Below the pieces are notes generated by a model. The model was given only the letters and a program-made list of their open reading frames with translations. It did no database searches and was not told the origin of the DNA. This document shows, piece after piece, positions 1-5,123 of a stretch of DNA of 9,284 nt. The stretch is from an uncultured Oscillospiraceae bacterium (lineage in GTDB: Bacteria; Bacillota; Clostridia; Oscillospirales; Acutalibacteraceae): NCBI GenBank assembly GCA_902478455.1, contig CABSLJ010000096.1, positions 1 to 9,284 of the forward strand, read 5' to 3'. The translations under genes and the position numbers were made by a program. Each line of letters opens with the position of its first letter. The stretch's first letter is position 1.

Positions 1-41
1 CTCTCTATTCGTCGGCAGCGTCAGATGTGTATAAGAGACAG
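1..41 (+). other. Illumina Nextera adapter contamination (non-genomic)
   Basis: Bases 9-22 read TCGTCGGCAGCGTC and bases 23-41 read AGATGTGTATAAGAGACAG. Together these are the Nextera read-1 adapter and the 19-bp Tn5 mosaic end. Bases 1-8 (CTCTCTAT) match, from memory, the i5 index called S502/N502. The run ends exactly where a transposon-insert junction should lie, so genomic sequence begins at base 42. An open frame that starts inside the adapter on the plus strand is an artefact. The left edge is therefore a physical library-fragment end, and the gene next to it is cut by the assembly rather than by biology. Confidence 0.98.
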
Positions 42-558
42 GATCAAACCAGTATTCAAACCGGCCGGAATCGGTCAGCGACGGCCGCAAGGTCATCATT
101 GTTCCGGTTTTGTCGAACTGAACGCTGAAAACCCTGTCCCCGATTTTGAGTCGGTCGCGGGAAAGCGCCTCATAATCGTATTCAATAATGGTCATATCCA
201 GCCAGGAGAAAAGGCTGTCGAAATTATAGCAGACCGAATCCTCGGAAAAATCGAGTTCCAGGGTGTAATAGGTTCCATTGTCTTCCTCCACCCTACTCCA
301 GACCCGCTGAACCTTCTGGTGCAATTCGTTTTTTCCCGCCAGATGAACGCCCAAAAGCGCCAGGTAAATCAAGAGCGCAGCGCCCGCAATCGCCCCCAGC
401 CAAATCCACCGCCGCTTTTTTCCGGACCGTGCGGGAACCGCTTCACGGGATGGTTCCCCCAACGGCGTCAAAGCGAGTCCGCATTGCTCACAAAGCTGCC
501 GGCCGGTCTCGTCCAACTTGCCGCAGTTCGGACAGACCTTTTCTTCAGTTGTTGCCAT
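42..558 (-). CDS. Zinc-ribbon, single-pass membrane protein, C-terminus missing (partial)
   Basis: The frame reads from an ATG at 558 down to the adapter junction and gives 172 residues with no stop, so the C-terminus is lost at the contig edge. Residues 9-12 (CPNC) and 23-26 (CEQC) form a four-cysteine zinc ribbon. A hinge rich in Pro, Arg and Lys follows. One transmembrane helix spans about residues 51-73 (WIWLGAIAGAALLIYLALLG), preceded by the positive KKRR, which suggests a cytoplasmic ribbon and an extracytoplasmic C-terminal domain. That domain (about 80-172) is acidic and beta-like, with no recognised signature. AAGGGG and GAGGA lie just upstream of the ATG, and a sigma-A-like promoter is at 605-632. 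Small zinc-ribbon membrane proteins are common in Clostridia and mostly uncharacterised. The function is unknown. The frame is well supported, the role is not. Confidence 0.75.
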
Positions 559-604
559 TTCCTCAAACCCCTTCTTATTGTAATATGGCATGCGAATCGG
601 GGTT

Positions 605-632
605 ATTTTATCACAGTTTCTATCAAAATCAA
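605..632 (-). promoter_or_regulatory. Sigma-A-like promoter of the zinc-ribbon membrane protein gene
   Basis: On the minus strand a TTGATT -35 (627-632) and a TAAAAT -10 (605-610) are separated by 16 bp. TGA directly before the -10 makes an extended -10. The predicted start lies about 40 nt before the ATG at 558, leaving room for the purine-rich ribosome site. This is a consensus match only. Confidence 0.5.
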
Positions 633-696
633 TGATATGTGAATAACTTCCAAGCGGTCGGGCAGCACAGCAGCTTCCTCTTCGCGTCTCTTGGAC

Positions 697-741
697 CAAA
701 CCAACCGGCCGTATCCTTTGGCGATACGGCCGGTTGGTTTG
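697..741 (-). terminator. 19-bp perfect hairpin after the holin-like gene
   Basis: Arms 697-715 and 723-741 are perfectly complementary around a 7-nt loop. The arm core is CCAACCGGCCGTATC. The hairpin starts 27 bases past the stop codon of the minus-strand holin-like gene and upstream of the promoter of the next minus-strand gene, which is where a terminator is expected. It lacks a proper T-run on either strand (only TTT, then GG or GCC), so intrinsic termination may be weak. A transcript-stabilising hairpin or a protein-binding palindrome are alternatives. Confidence 0.5.
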
Positions 742-767
742 CCGGACTTGCAAGCACGCCTGCGCTT

Positions 768-1064
768 TCATTGCTTTGGCGGGTTTTCCCCTTTGGCCGC
801 GCGACCGACCGCCTCATAGGCTCCATTGGAGGCAAGAGAGACGATCGCCGCGTTGAGGGGAATCAGCGCCCAAACCGTCCAGGGCTGTGCAAAGCCGCCC
901 GTCGCCGCCGTTGCGCCGAACAGCAGCGGCACGGCGATGAGATAGGAAAGCCATTGGGTCGGCAGCTTTTTGAAAATGTTCTTTAAGAACTGCGTCAACA
1001 CGCCTGTTGCCAGCGCGCAGCCGGAAAAGGTTACAAGGGTTTCCCAAGTGAAAAAGTCATTCAT
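768..1064 (-). CDS. Holin-like small membrane protein, phage lysis-module type
   Basis: This is a 98-residue protein with three predicted hydrophobic segments, at about 8-28, 39-58 and 62-84. It has a short polar N-terminus and a basic, Pro-rich C-tail ending NPPKQ. Its size, its three short helices and the KK pair between helices 1 and 2 fit small class I-type phage holins. These assemble in the cytoplasmic membrane and release or activate an endolysin. The ATG at 1064 has AGGAG (1073-1077) eight bases upstream, which fixes the start. A 19-bp hairpin follows the stop. No endolysin gene is adjacent, so it is probably part of a decayed prophage or a domesticated lysis gene. I infer holin from architecture and from the XhlA-like neighbour at 1436-1684; I could not test homology. 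A generic small membrane protein remains possible. Confidence 0.6.
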   Translation of the reverse strand: MNDFFTWETLVTFSGCALATGVLTQFLKNIFKKLPTQWLSYLIAVPLLFGATAATGGFAQPWTVWALIPLNAAIVSLASNGAYEAVGRAAKGENPPKQ

Positions 1065-1095
1065 ATGTTACACTCCTATTGCTTTAAAATTCCCC

Positions 1096-1124
1096 TTGCC
1101 AAGCAGGGAGATAAAAGATATACT
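1096..1124 (+). promoter_or_regulatory. Strong sigma-A-like promoter for the coiled-coil gene
   Basis: TTGCCA (1096-1101) and TATACT (1119-1124) are separated by exactly 17 bp. Each hexamer is one base from consensus. The predicted start is near 1131, directly in front of the AGGTG ribosome site at 1132-1136. This rules out translation from the upstream in-frame ATG at 1065 and fixes the gene start at the GTG at 1143. The leader would be only about 12 nt. Confidence 0.65.
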
Positions 1125-1142
1125 GTAAGCGAGGTGATTCAG

Positions 1143-1400
1143 GTGTTGGACGAAAAAGATTTACAGGCGATTGCGCAGTTGATGGAACAGCAGGAGAAAA
1201 GAATCATGAACGGCGTTCAGGCAATCATAGAAAGCGATGTTAAAAAGGATATTAAGACCTTAGCCGAAGGTCACGCGCAGATTCTTGAGCGGCTACCCGA
1301 AGCGGAAGAGCAGGCCGAACTTAAAAGCCGCGTAAGAATTCTTGAACGCGTAGTTGTCGATCTTAGAAAAGAAGTAGAAGACCTCAAAAAAGCCAACTGA
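1143..1400 (+). CDS. Small soluble coiled-coil protein of unknown function
   Basis: The GTG at 1143 (AGGTG six bases upstream) opens an 85-residue frame. The TTG at 1146 is a second possible start. The in-frame ATG at 1065 lies upstream of the promoter and overlaps the ribosome site of the divergent gene, so I reject it. The protein is almost wholly helical and highly charged, with no membrane segment. It starts LDEKDLQAIAQLMEQQEK. A central stretch contains AEGHAQILERL, and residues from about 55 on form a heptad-like coiled coil (RVRILERVVVDLRKEVEDL) ending KKAN. Small proteins of this style recur in clostridial genomes, often near prophages, without an assigned role. The gene is visibly more A/T-rich than its neighbours and runs opposite to both flanking genes. 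It has its own promoter and terminator, which suggests a separately acquired cassette. Oligomerisation or partner binding is inference only. Confidence 0.65.
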   Translation: MLDEKDLQAIAQLMEQQEKRIMNGVQAIIESDVKKDIKTLAEGHAQILERLPEAEEQAELKSRVRILERVVVDLRKEVEDLKKAN

Positions 1401-1403
1401 GTT

Positions 1404-1436
1404 TTCCCTCCCGTTTTGCATGGGAGGGAATTTTTT
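1404..1436 (+). terminator. Rho-independent terminator of the coiled-coil gene
   Basis: TTCCCTCCC (1404-1412) pairs with GGGAGGGAA (1422-1430) around a 9-nt loop, followed by six T (1431-1436). It begins four bases after the stop codon at 1398-1400. The T-run touches the stop codon of the convergent gene at 1436. Read on the minus strand the hairpin lacks a useful T-run, so it acts mainly on the plus strand. Confidence 0.85.
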
Positions 1437-1684
1437 CATTTCTTTTCCAGGCCCGTAATCCTGGTCTCATGGTCGTTGAGACGCTGATCCTGTCTGTCGT
1501 TTTTGTCCCACAGTCGCCTGTGCGCCTCCCGGTCCGAGTCCTTCTGGCGGTCCAAATCCCTCGTCAGCCGTTCCATGGTCACCGTCAGCCGGGTGATGGC
1601 TGTATTGAGCCGGAGCAGCGGGGTCACGATTGTCCCCGCAAGCCCGGCCAGCACGACGATGACGCCTACCACCTGCCATTCCAT
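1436..1684 (-). CDS. Membrane-anchored coiled-coil protein, XhlA-like phage lysis-module type
   Basis: This is an 82-residue protein. Residues 4-24 form one transmembrane helix (VVGVIVVLAGLAGTIV). From about residue 27 to the end it is a charged, Arg/Asp/Gln-rich helix with heptad spacing (LNTAITRLTVTMERL, then RLNDHETRITGLEKK). One anchor plus a coiled coil resembles the small XhlA-type or haemolysin-associated proteins coded beside holins in Firmicutes phages. The order differs from Bacillus XhlA, whose anchor is C-terminal. The ATG at 1684 is preceded by GGAAGG (1689-1694). The dpaB terminator lies upstream, so the gene probably has its own promoter, but I see no convincing one at 1690-1750. 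Partnership with the holin-like protein is inferred from proximity and style. A structural or signalling coiled coil is possible. Confidence 0.6.
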   Translation of the reverse strand: MEWQVVGVIVVLAGLAGTIVTPLLRLNTAITRLTVTMERLTRDLDRQKDSDREAHRRLWDKNDRQDQRLNDHETRITGLEKK

Positions 1685-1750
1685 TCTTCCTTCCGCCTTT
1701 CCGACAGCGCTTTTCTGCTTTTGCCTTACAATGGTGCTCTACTCCACCGC

Positions 1751-1796
1751 AAAAAGGGCCGTCTGTTTGTCCTCCAAAGAGCAAACAGACGGCCCT
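1751..1796 (-). terminator. Rho-independent terminator of the dpaA-dpaB operon
   Basis: Arms 1755-1769 and 1782-1796 form a perfect 15-bp stem (AGGGCCGTCTGTTTG and its complement) around a 12-nt loop. On the minus strand the stem is followed by a run of T (complement of 1751-1755). It lies 38 bases past the dpaB stop codon and ends the dpaAB message. Confidence 0.85.
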
Positions 1797-1833
1797 GAAC
1801 GCAGGCTCAGCCAAATTTTATTTTCGGCGCATA

Positions 1834-2421
1834 TTATTTTGGATCGGGCGCCAGAAAAACAGGCTGGAGCTGCTTTCCTGCGAGCGCCGCCTCCACGGCC
1901 GGGACAATGAGATCGAAGTGCGCCACAAGGGAGGTCGGCTTTTTCTGAGAATCATCCTGGGAGAGCGGGACAAAATAGTAGTGCTTCCGATTGAGAAGCC
2001 TGCCGATGTTCTGTGCCGACGCGCCGAGCGCGTCGTTGGTGGCGACGGCGAGCAGCACCGGACGCGCGCCGCGCAGATGGGATTTTGCTGCCATGGTGAC
2101 GGGGGTATCGGTGATCCCGTTCGCCAGCTTTGCCAGAGTGTTGCCCGTGCAGGGGGCGATGAGCATGATGTCGGTCATCTTTTTAGGGCCGATGGGCTCG
2201 GCCTCCAGAATGCTGCGGATTACCTTGCGACCGCACATGGCTTCTATTTTTTCTATAAAATCGGCGGCCTTGCCAAACCGGGTATCGATGGAGCCGGCGT
2301 TGAAGGACATGATGGGCAGTACCTCATAGCCGGCGTCCAGCAGCGCCTGCATCTGAGGCAAAGCCCTGGAAAAGGTGCAAAAGGATCCGCACAGGGCGAA
2401 TCCGACGGTGACGGCGCCCAC
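1834..2421 (-). CDS. dpaB: Dipicolinate synthase subunit B (flavoprotein-type)
   Basis: DpaB (SpoVFB) works with DpaA to convert the lysine precursor dihydrodipicolinate to dipicolinic acid. This happens in the mother cell, and the product is then moved into the spore core as the calcium chelate. The 195-residue product has the flavoprotein (HFCD-like) fold signature. It shows GFALCGSFCTF near the N-terminus and the binding-loop pattern APCTGNTLAKLANG (about 89-102) followed by TDTPVTMAAK. Its length is normal for the family. Two starts compete. An ATG at 2427 overlaps the dpaA stop as ATGA, but AGGAGG sits one base from it. The GTG at 2421 lies seven bases from AGGAGG and is chosen here. Either way translation is coupled to dpaA. 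A strong terminator follows. The name is secure; the start is less so. Confidence 0.93.
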   Translation of the reverse strand: MGAVTVGFALCGSFCTFSRALPQMQALLDAGYEVLPIMSFNAGSIDTRFGKAADFIEKIEAMCGRKVIRSILEAEPIGPKKMTDIMLIAPCTGNTLAKLANGITDTPVTMAAKSHLRGARPVLLAVATNDALGASAQNIGRLLNRKHYYFVPLSQDDSQKKPTSLVAHFDLIVPAVEAALAGKQLQPVFLAPDPK

Positions 2422-2423
2422 GG

Positions 2424-3287
2424 TCATCCCTCCTCAATCATATTGTAAATGGTGGTCCTGATGATCTCTCCCGCCGCCTTCGGAGCCACCTTGCCCGGCA
2501 GGGAGAGCGCCTGAATGGAACGGATGCCCAGCCGCTGGGCGGAGTCAAAATCCACGCCGCCGGGCGCGGAGGCGAGGTCGATTACAATCGCGCCCGGCGC
2601 TGTTTTGGCGAGGACGTGCGCGTCAAACACCATCTGCGGGATGGTATTGAAGATCAGGTCAAAGCCGCTGTGGTCGGCGAGCCGTGCCGTCTGAACGGCG
2701 CGGCAGCCGAACAGCTCAATCCAGGCGAGGTCCTGCGCCTTGCGTGCGCTGACGGTCACGTCGGCTCCCAGACCGCGGAGCATGACGGCGAGCACCTTGC
2801 CGATGCGGCCAAAGCCGGTAACCAGACAGCGCGCGCCGTTTATGGTGCCGGGGAATTCCCGCATGGCGATTTCGATAGCCCCCTCGGCCGTAGGGACGGC
2901 GTTGCGCACGGCGAATTCCTCCCGCTCGAAATAGTCGCGCAAGTCCACCTTTCCCCAAAGATCGCTCGTCGGTACAAGTTTGCCCTTCATGCCGCAGAAG
3001 ACGGTCTTCTCCTGCATAGAGGCGGCGAAATCGTCGTCCAGCGGAATGCGGGCCGCAGAGAAGGGCGCATTGAGCGTTTTTGCGTCGCGCGTGGCGGGCA
3101 GAGGCAGAATGACGTAGTCCCCCTTTTCGACCGCCTCTTGCCAGCCGACCTTTTCCACGCCGCCCGCGAATTCGGCCTTTTCAAAGCCGGCCGCATAGAC
3201 GGTGTAGCCGTCCTGCGCGATGGCGTCGATCATTGCGACCTGTCGTTTGTCTCCCCCAATCACGCCGAAGCTGTTTATCTTTATCAT
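2424..3287 (-). CDS. dpaA: Dipicolinate synthase subunit A (NAD(P)-binding)
   Basis: DpaA (SpoVFA) is the dehydrogenase-type subunit of dipicolinate synthase, which oxidises dihydrodipicolinate in the mother cell during late sporulation. The 287-residue length is close to the Bacillus protein. It begins with the family signature FGVIGGDKRQ (7-16), continues through VILPLPATRD, and has a Rossmann nucleotide loop GFGRIG at 158-163. It ends with the conserved NTIP (214-217), ASAPGGVDF (239-247) and LPGKVAPKAAGEII (263-276). The ATG at 3287 follows GGGGGT (3294-3299). A SigK-like promoter lies about 24 nt upstream of the start, which fits mother-cell expression. The 3' end overlaps dpaB. In B. 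subtilis the pair is joined to asd, dapG and dapA; here it stands alone between a phage-like island and divergent murC. Confidence 0.95.
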   Translation of the reverse strand: MIKINSFGVIGGDKRQVAMIDAIAQDGYTVYAAGFEKAEFAGGVEKVGWQEAVEKGDYVILPLPATRDAKTLNAPFSAARIPLDDDFAASMQEKTVFCGMKGKLVPTSDLWGKVDLRDYFEREEFAVRNAVPTAEGAIEIAMREFPGTINGARCLVTGFGRIGKVLAVMLRGLGADVTVSARKAQDLAWIELFGCRAVQTARLADHSGFDLIFNTIPQMVFDAHVLAKTAPGAIVIDLASAPGGVDFDSAQRLGIRSIQALSLPGKVAPKAAGEIIRTTIYNMIEEG

Positions 3288-3317
3288 AGTGTTACCCCCA
3301 AAGCCAATCTACATCAA

Positions 3318-3346
3318 CATACTATGGGGCAGACTTCCAAGGTGTG
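3318..3346 (-). promoter_or_regulatory. SigK-like sporulation promoter of dpaA-dpaB
   Basis: On the minus strand the -10 region reads CATAGTATG (3318-3326), one base from the mother-cell consensus CATAnnnTA. It is preceded after exactly 16 bp by CACA (3343-3346), which carries the AC-type -35 of SigK rather than the ATA-type of SigE. The predicted start leaves about 24 nt before the dpaA ATG with the ribosome site inside it. In B. subtilis the homologous operon is SigK-controlled, so sequence and known biology agree. It remains a consensus match. Confidence 0.6.
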
Positions 3347-3400
3347 CGGGAGCATTTTGCCGGATTCTCCGATTCCGATTTTTTCAGGGCTTGTCTGCCT

Positions 3401-3457
3401 CTCTTTTTTGCGCAAAGCGACCCGTTTCGGAAAAAAGAGGGCGGGAAAAAGAGGGCG
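3401..3457. repeat. Purine/pyrimidine tract with inverted and tandem repeats, dpaA-murC gap
   Basis: In the roughly 370-base gap between dpaA and murC, CTCTTTTTT (3401-3409) is the exact inverse of AAAAAAGAG (3431-3439). The second arm begins a short tandem repeat, GGAAAAAAGAGGGCG (3429-3443) then GGAAAAAGAGGGCG (3444-3457). A second imperfect hairpin follows at 3514-3557 (CTTGTCCC against GGGACAGG, with a T/A-rich inner stem). None has terminator shape for either divergent transcript, and I see no gene in the gap. It may simply be low-complexity intergenic DNA. Confidence 0.5.
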
Positions 3458-3615
3458 GAAAACACGTCCTTTTCGGGTTATTCCGGCAGGATAAGCCAAA
3501 CCGGCGGGGCGATCTTGTCCCGTTTTGTGCCACCTTTTTCCGCAAAAAAGGGACAGGAGGGAAATTTGTCCGGCCTTCCGGGCAAAAAAGTGTTTATTTT
3601 ACACCCGTCCCGCAA

Positions 3616-3621
3616 TATAAT
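3616..3621 (+). promoter_or_regulatory. Probable murC promoter -10 element
   Basis: A perfect TATAAT lies at 3616-3621, about 35 bases upstream of the murC start and just before its AGGAG. The -35 is poor: TTTATT at 3593-3598 gives a 17-bp spacer, and the better TTTACA at 3598-3603 is too close. The -10 is likely; the -35 is uncertain. Confidence 0.45.
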
Positions 3622-3655
3622 AGATATAGTTTGTTTTGGTAGGAGTGTTTCAGGC

Positions 3656-5044
3656 TTGAAAAACTGTGACGATATTTTAAGCAGGGTAAAAAGGATTCAT
3701 TTCGTCGGGATCGGCGGGTCGGGCATGTGTCCGCTGGCCGAAATCCTGTATCACAAGGGGTTTTCGCTCTCCGGCTCGGACGTATTTGAATCGGATACGC
3801 TCGAACGGATCCGCGGCTACGGCTTCCCCATCTTCATGGGACACCGGGCGGAAAACGTCGAATGCGCCGAGCTTGTGGTGTACACCGCCGCCGTCAAGCA
3901 GGATAATCCCGAGCTCATGGCCGCGCACGAGCGCGGCATTCCGACGGTGGAGCGCTCGGTGCTGCTCGGCATGGTCACCAGGCGGTATGAGGACGCGGTG
4001 GCCGTCTCCGGCACGCATGGGAAGACCACCACCACCGCCATGCTGACGCAAGTTTTTCTGACGGCCGGAATGGACCCCACCGCCATCATCGGCGGCAAGT
4101 TGCCCCTGCTGGGCGGGAACAGCTGTGTGGGAAAATCCGATCTGATGGTGTGCGAGGCATGCGAGTATGTGGACACCTATCTCCAGCTGACGCCCGCGGT
4201 CTCCATCATTCTCAACATCGACGCCGACCACCTCGATTATTTCAAGAATCTGGAGAACATCATCCACTCCTTCCATCAGTTTGCCTCCCAGACCGAAAGA
4301 TTGCTGGTGGTAAACGGCGACGACGAAAACACGAAAAAGGCCATCTCCGGCCTGGAAATCCCGGTCGTCACCTTCGGCATCGGAGAGAAAAACGACTATT
4401 TCGCAGCCGAGGTTGGCGAGGAAACAGGCGTGCGCGAGCACTTCGCGCTCATACACCATGGGGAAAAGCTGTGTGAGATTCACCTCAAGGTGCCCGGCCG
4501 CCACAACATCTGCAACGCCCTCGCCGCGGCCGCAGCCGCGCATCAGCTCGGCGCGCGGCCGGAGGACATCGCGCGCGGGCTGAGCGACTTCACCGGGGTG
4601 CACCGCCGGTTTGAAATTCTCGGCAAACCGGGCGGCGTCACGGTCGCCGATGATTTCGCCCATCATCCCACCGAGCTGACCGCCACGCTGACGGCCGCCA
4701 TGGGCATGGGCTTTGAGCGGGTATGGGCCGTTTTCCAGCCGCACACCTACTCGCGCACCTATCTTCTGCTCGACGATTTCGCCCGCGCCCTCTCCATTCC
4801 CGACCGCGCAGTGCTTTCGGAAATTCTCGCTGTGCGGGAAACCAACACCTACCACATCTACGCCAAGGACCTGGCGGACAAGGTTCCCGGCTGCGTGTGG
4901 TTCACCACCTTTGAGGAAATCGCCGACTACATCGCTGGAAAGGCCGCACCCGGCGACCTCGTGCTGACCCTCGGCGGCGGCAACGTCTATCAGTGCGCCC
5001 ACATGATTCTGGACCGGCTAAAAACGGCTCAGACCATAAAATAA
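3656..5044 (+). CDS. murC: UDP-N-acetylmuramate--L-alanine ligase
   Basis: MurC is the cytoplasmic ATP-dependent ligase that adds the first amino acid, L-alanine, to UDP-MurNAc in peptidoglycan synthesis. The 462-residue product has all three Mur ligase domains. The N-terminal UDP-binding loop is GIGGSGM (18-24). The central ATPase P-loop is SGTHGKTTTT (118-127), with EACEYVD (167-173) and NIDADHLDYF (187-196) supplying metal and nucleotide contacts. The C-terminal domain has GRHNICNALAA, GVHRRFE (314-320), DDFAHHPTE (332-340) and FQPHTYSRT. The frame is open far upstream, but homology begins only after 3656. There a TTG has AGGAG (3641-3645) ten bases before it, so the start is TTG. The gene is monocistronic, with a -10 at 3616 and a terminator at 5061. 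A TTG start may moderate expression. Confidence 0.96.
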   Translation: MKNCDDILSRVKRIHFVGIGGSGMCPLAEILYHKGFSLSGSDVFESDTLERIRGYGFPIFMGHRAENVECAELVVYTAAVKQDNPELMAAHERGIPTVERSVLLGMVTRRYEDAVAVSGTHGKTTTTAMLTQVFLTAGMDPTAIIGGKLPLLGGNSCVGKSDLMVCEACEYVDTYLQLTPAVSIILNIDADHLDYFKNLENIIHSFHQFASQTERLLVVNGDDENTKKAISGLEIPVVTFGIGEKNDYFAAEVGEETGVREHFALIHHGEKLCEIHLKVPGRHNICNALAAAAAAHQLGARPEDIARGLSDFTGVHRRFEILGKPGGVTVADDFAHHPTELTATLTAAMGMGFERVWAVFQPHTYSRTYLLLDDFARALSIPDRAVLSEILAVRETNTYHIYAKDLADKVPGCVWFTTFEEIADYIAGKAAPGDLVLTLGGGNVYQCAHMILDRLKTAQTIK

Positions 5045-5060
5045 ATCTCTCCGGAAAACA

Positions 5061-5109
5061 CAACGCCCACCGGCGCGGACCTGCTCCGTACCGATGGGCG
5101 TTGATTTTT
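5061..5109 (+). terminator. Rho-independent terminator of murC
   Basis: CAACGCCCA (5061-5069) pairs with TGGGCGTTG (5095-5103). After one mismatch CGG pairs with CCG, and a smaller inner stem (CGGA/TCCG) closes a 5-nt loop. A (5104) and five T (5105-5109) follow. It starts 16 bases after the murC stop. On the minus strand the stem is followed by TGTGTTTT, so it may also stop the convergent transcript from the pentapeptide gene. Confidence 0.85.
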
Positions 5110-5123
5110 ACAGGGGTAGACTG

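Noticed and set aside
25..642. 205-codon plus-strand frame beginning at base 25
   Set aside because: It starts inside the synthetic adapter and is antisense to the zinc-ribbon membrane protein, whose CxxC pairs and helix are clear on the minus strand.
1918..3494. Long plus-strand open frames over dpaA and dpaB
   Set aside because: They are antisense to two confidently identified genes, lack ribosome sites and show compositional shadow features.
3344..3655. 104-residue N-terminal extension of MurC
   Set aside because: The extension is Lys/Arg/Phe-rich, lies upstream of the TATAAT and the AGGAG site, and precedes the normal MurC N-terminus.
3677..5002. 441-codon minus-strand open frame opposite murC
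   Set aside because: It is antisense to an intact, motif-complete murC. Its sequence is rich in Gly, His and Val without domains, as expected from the complement of a GC-rich gene.
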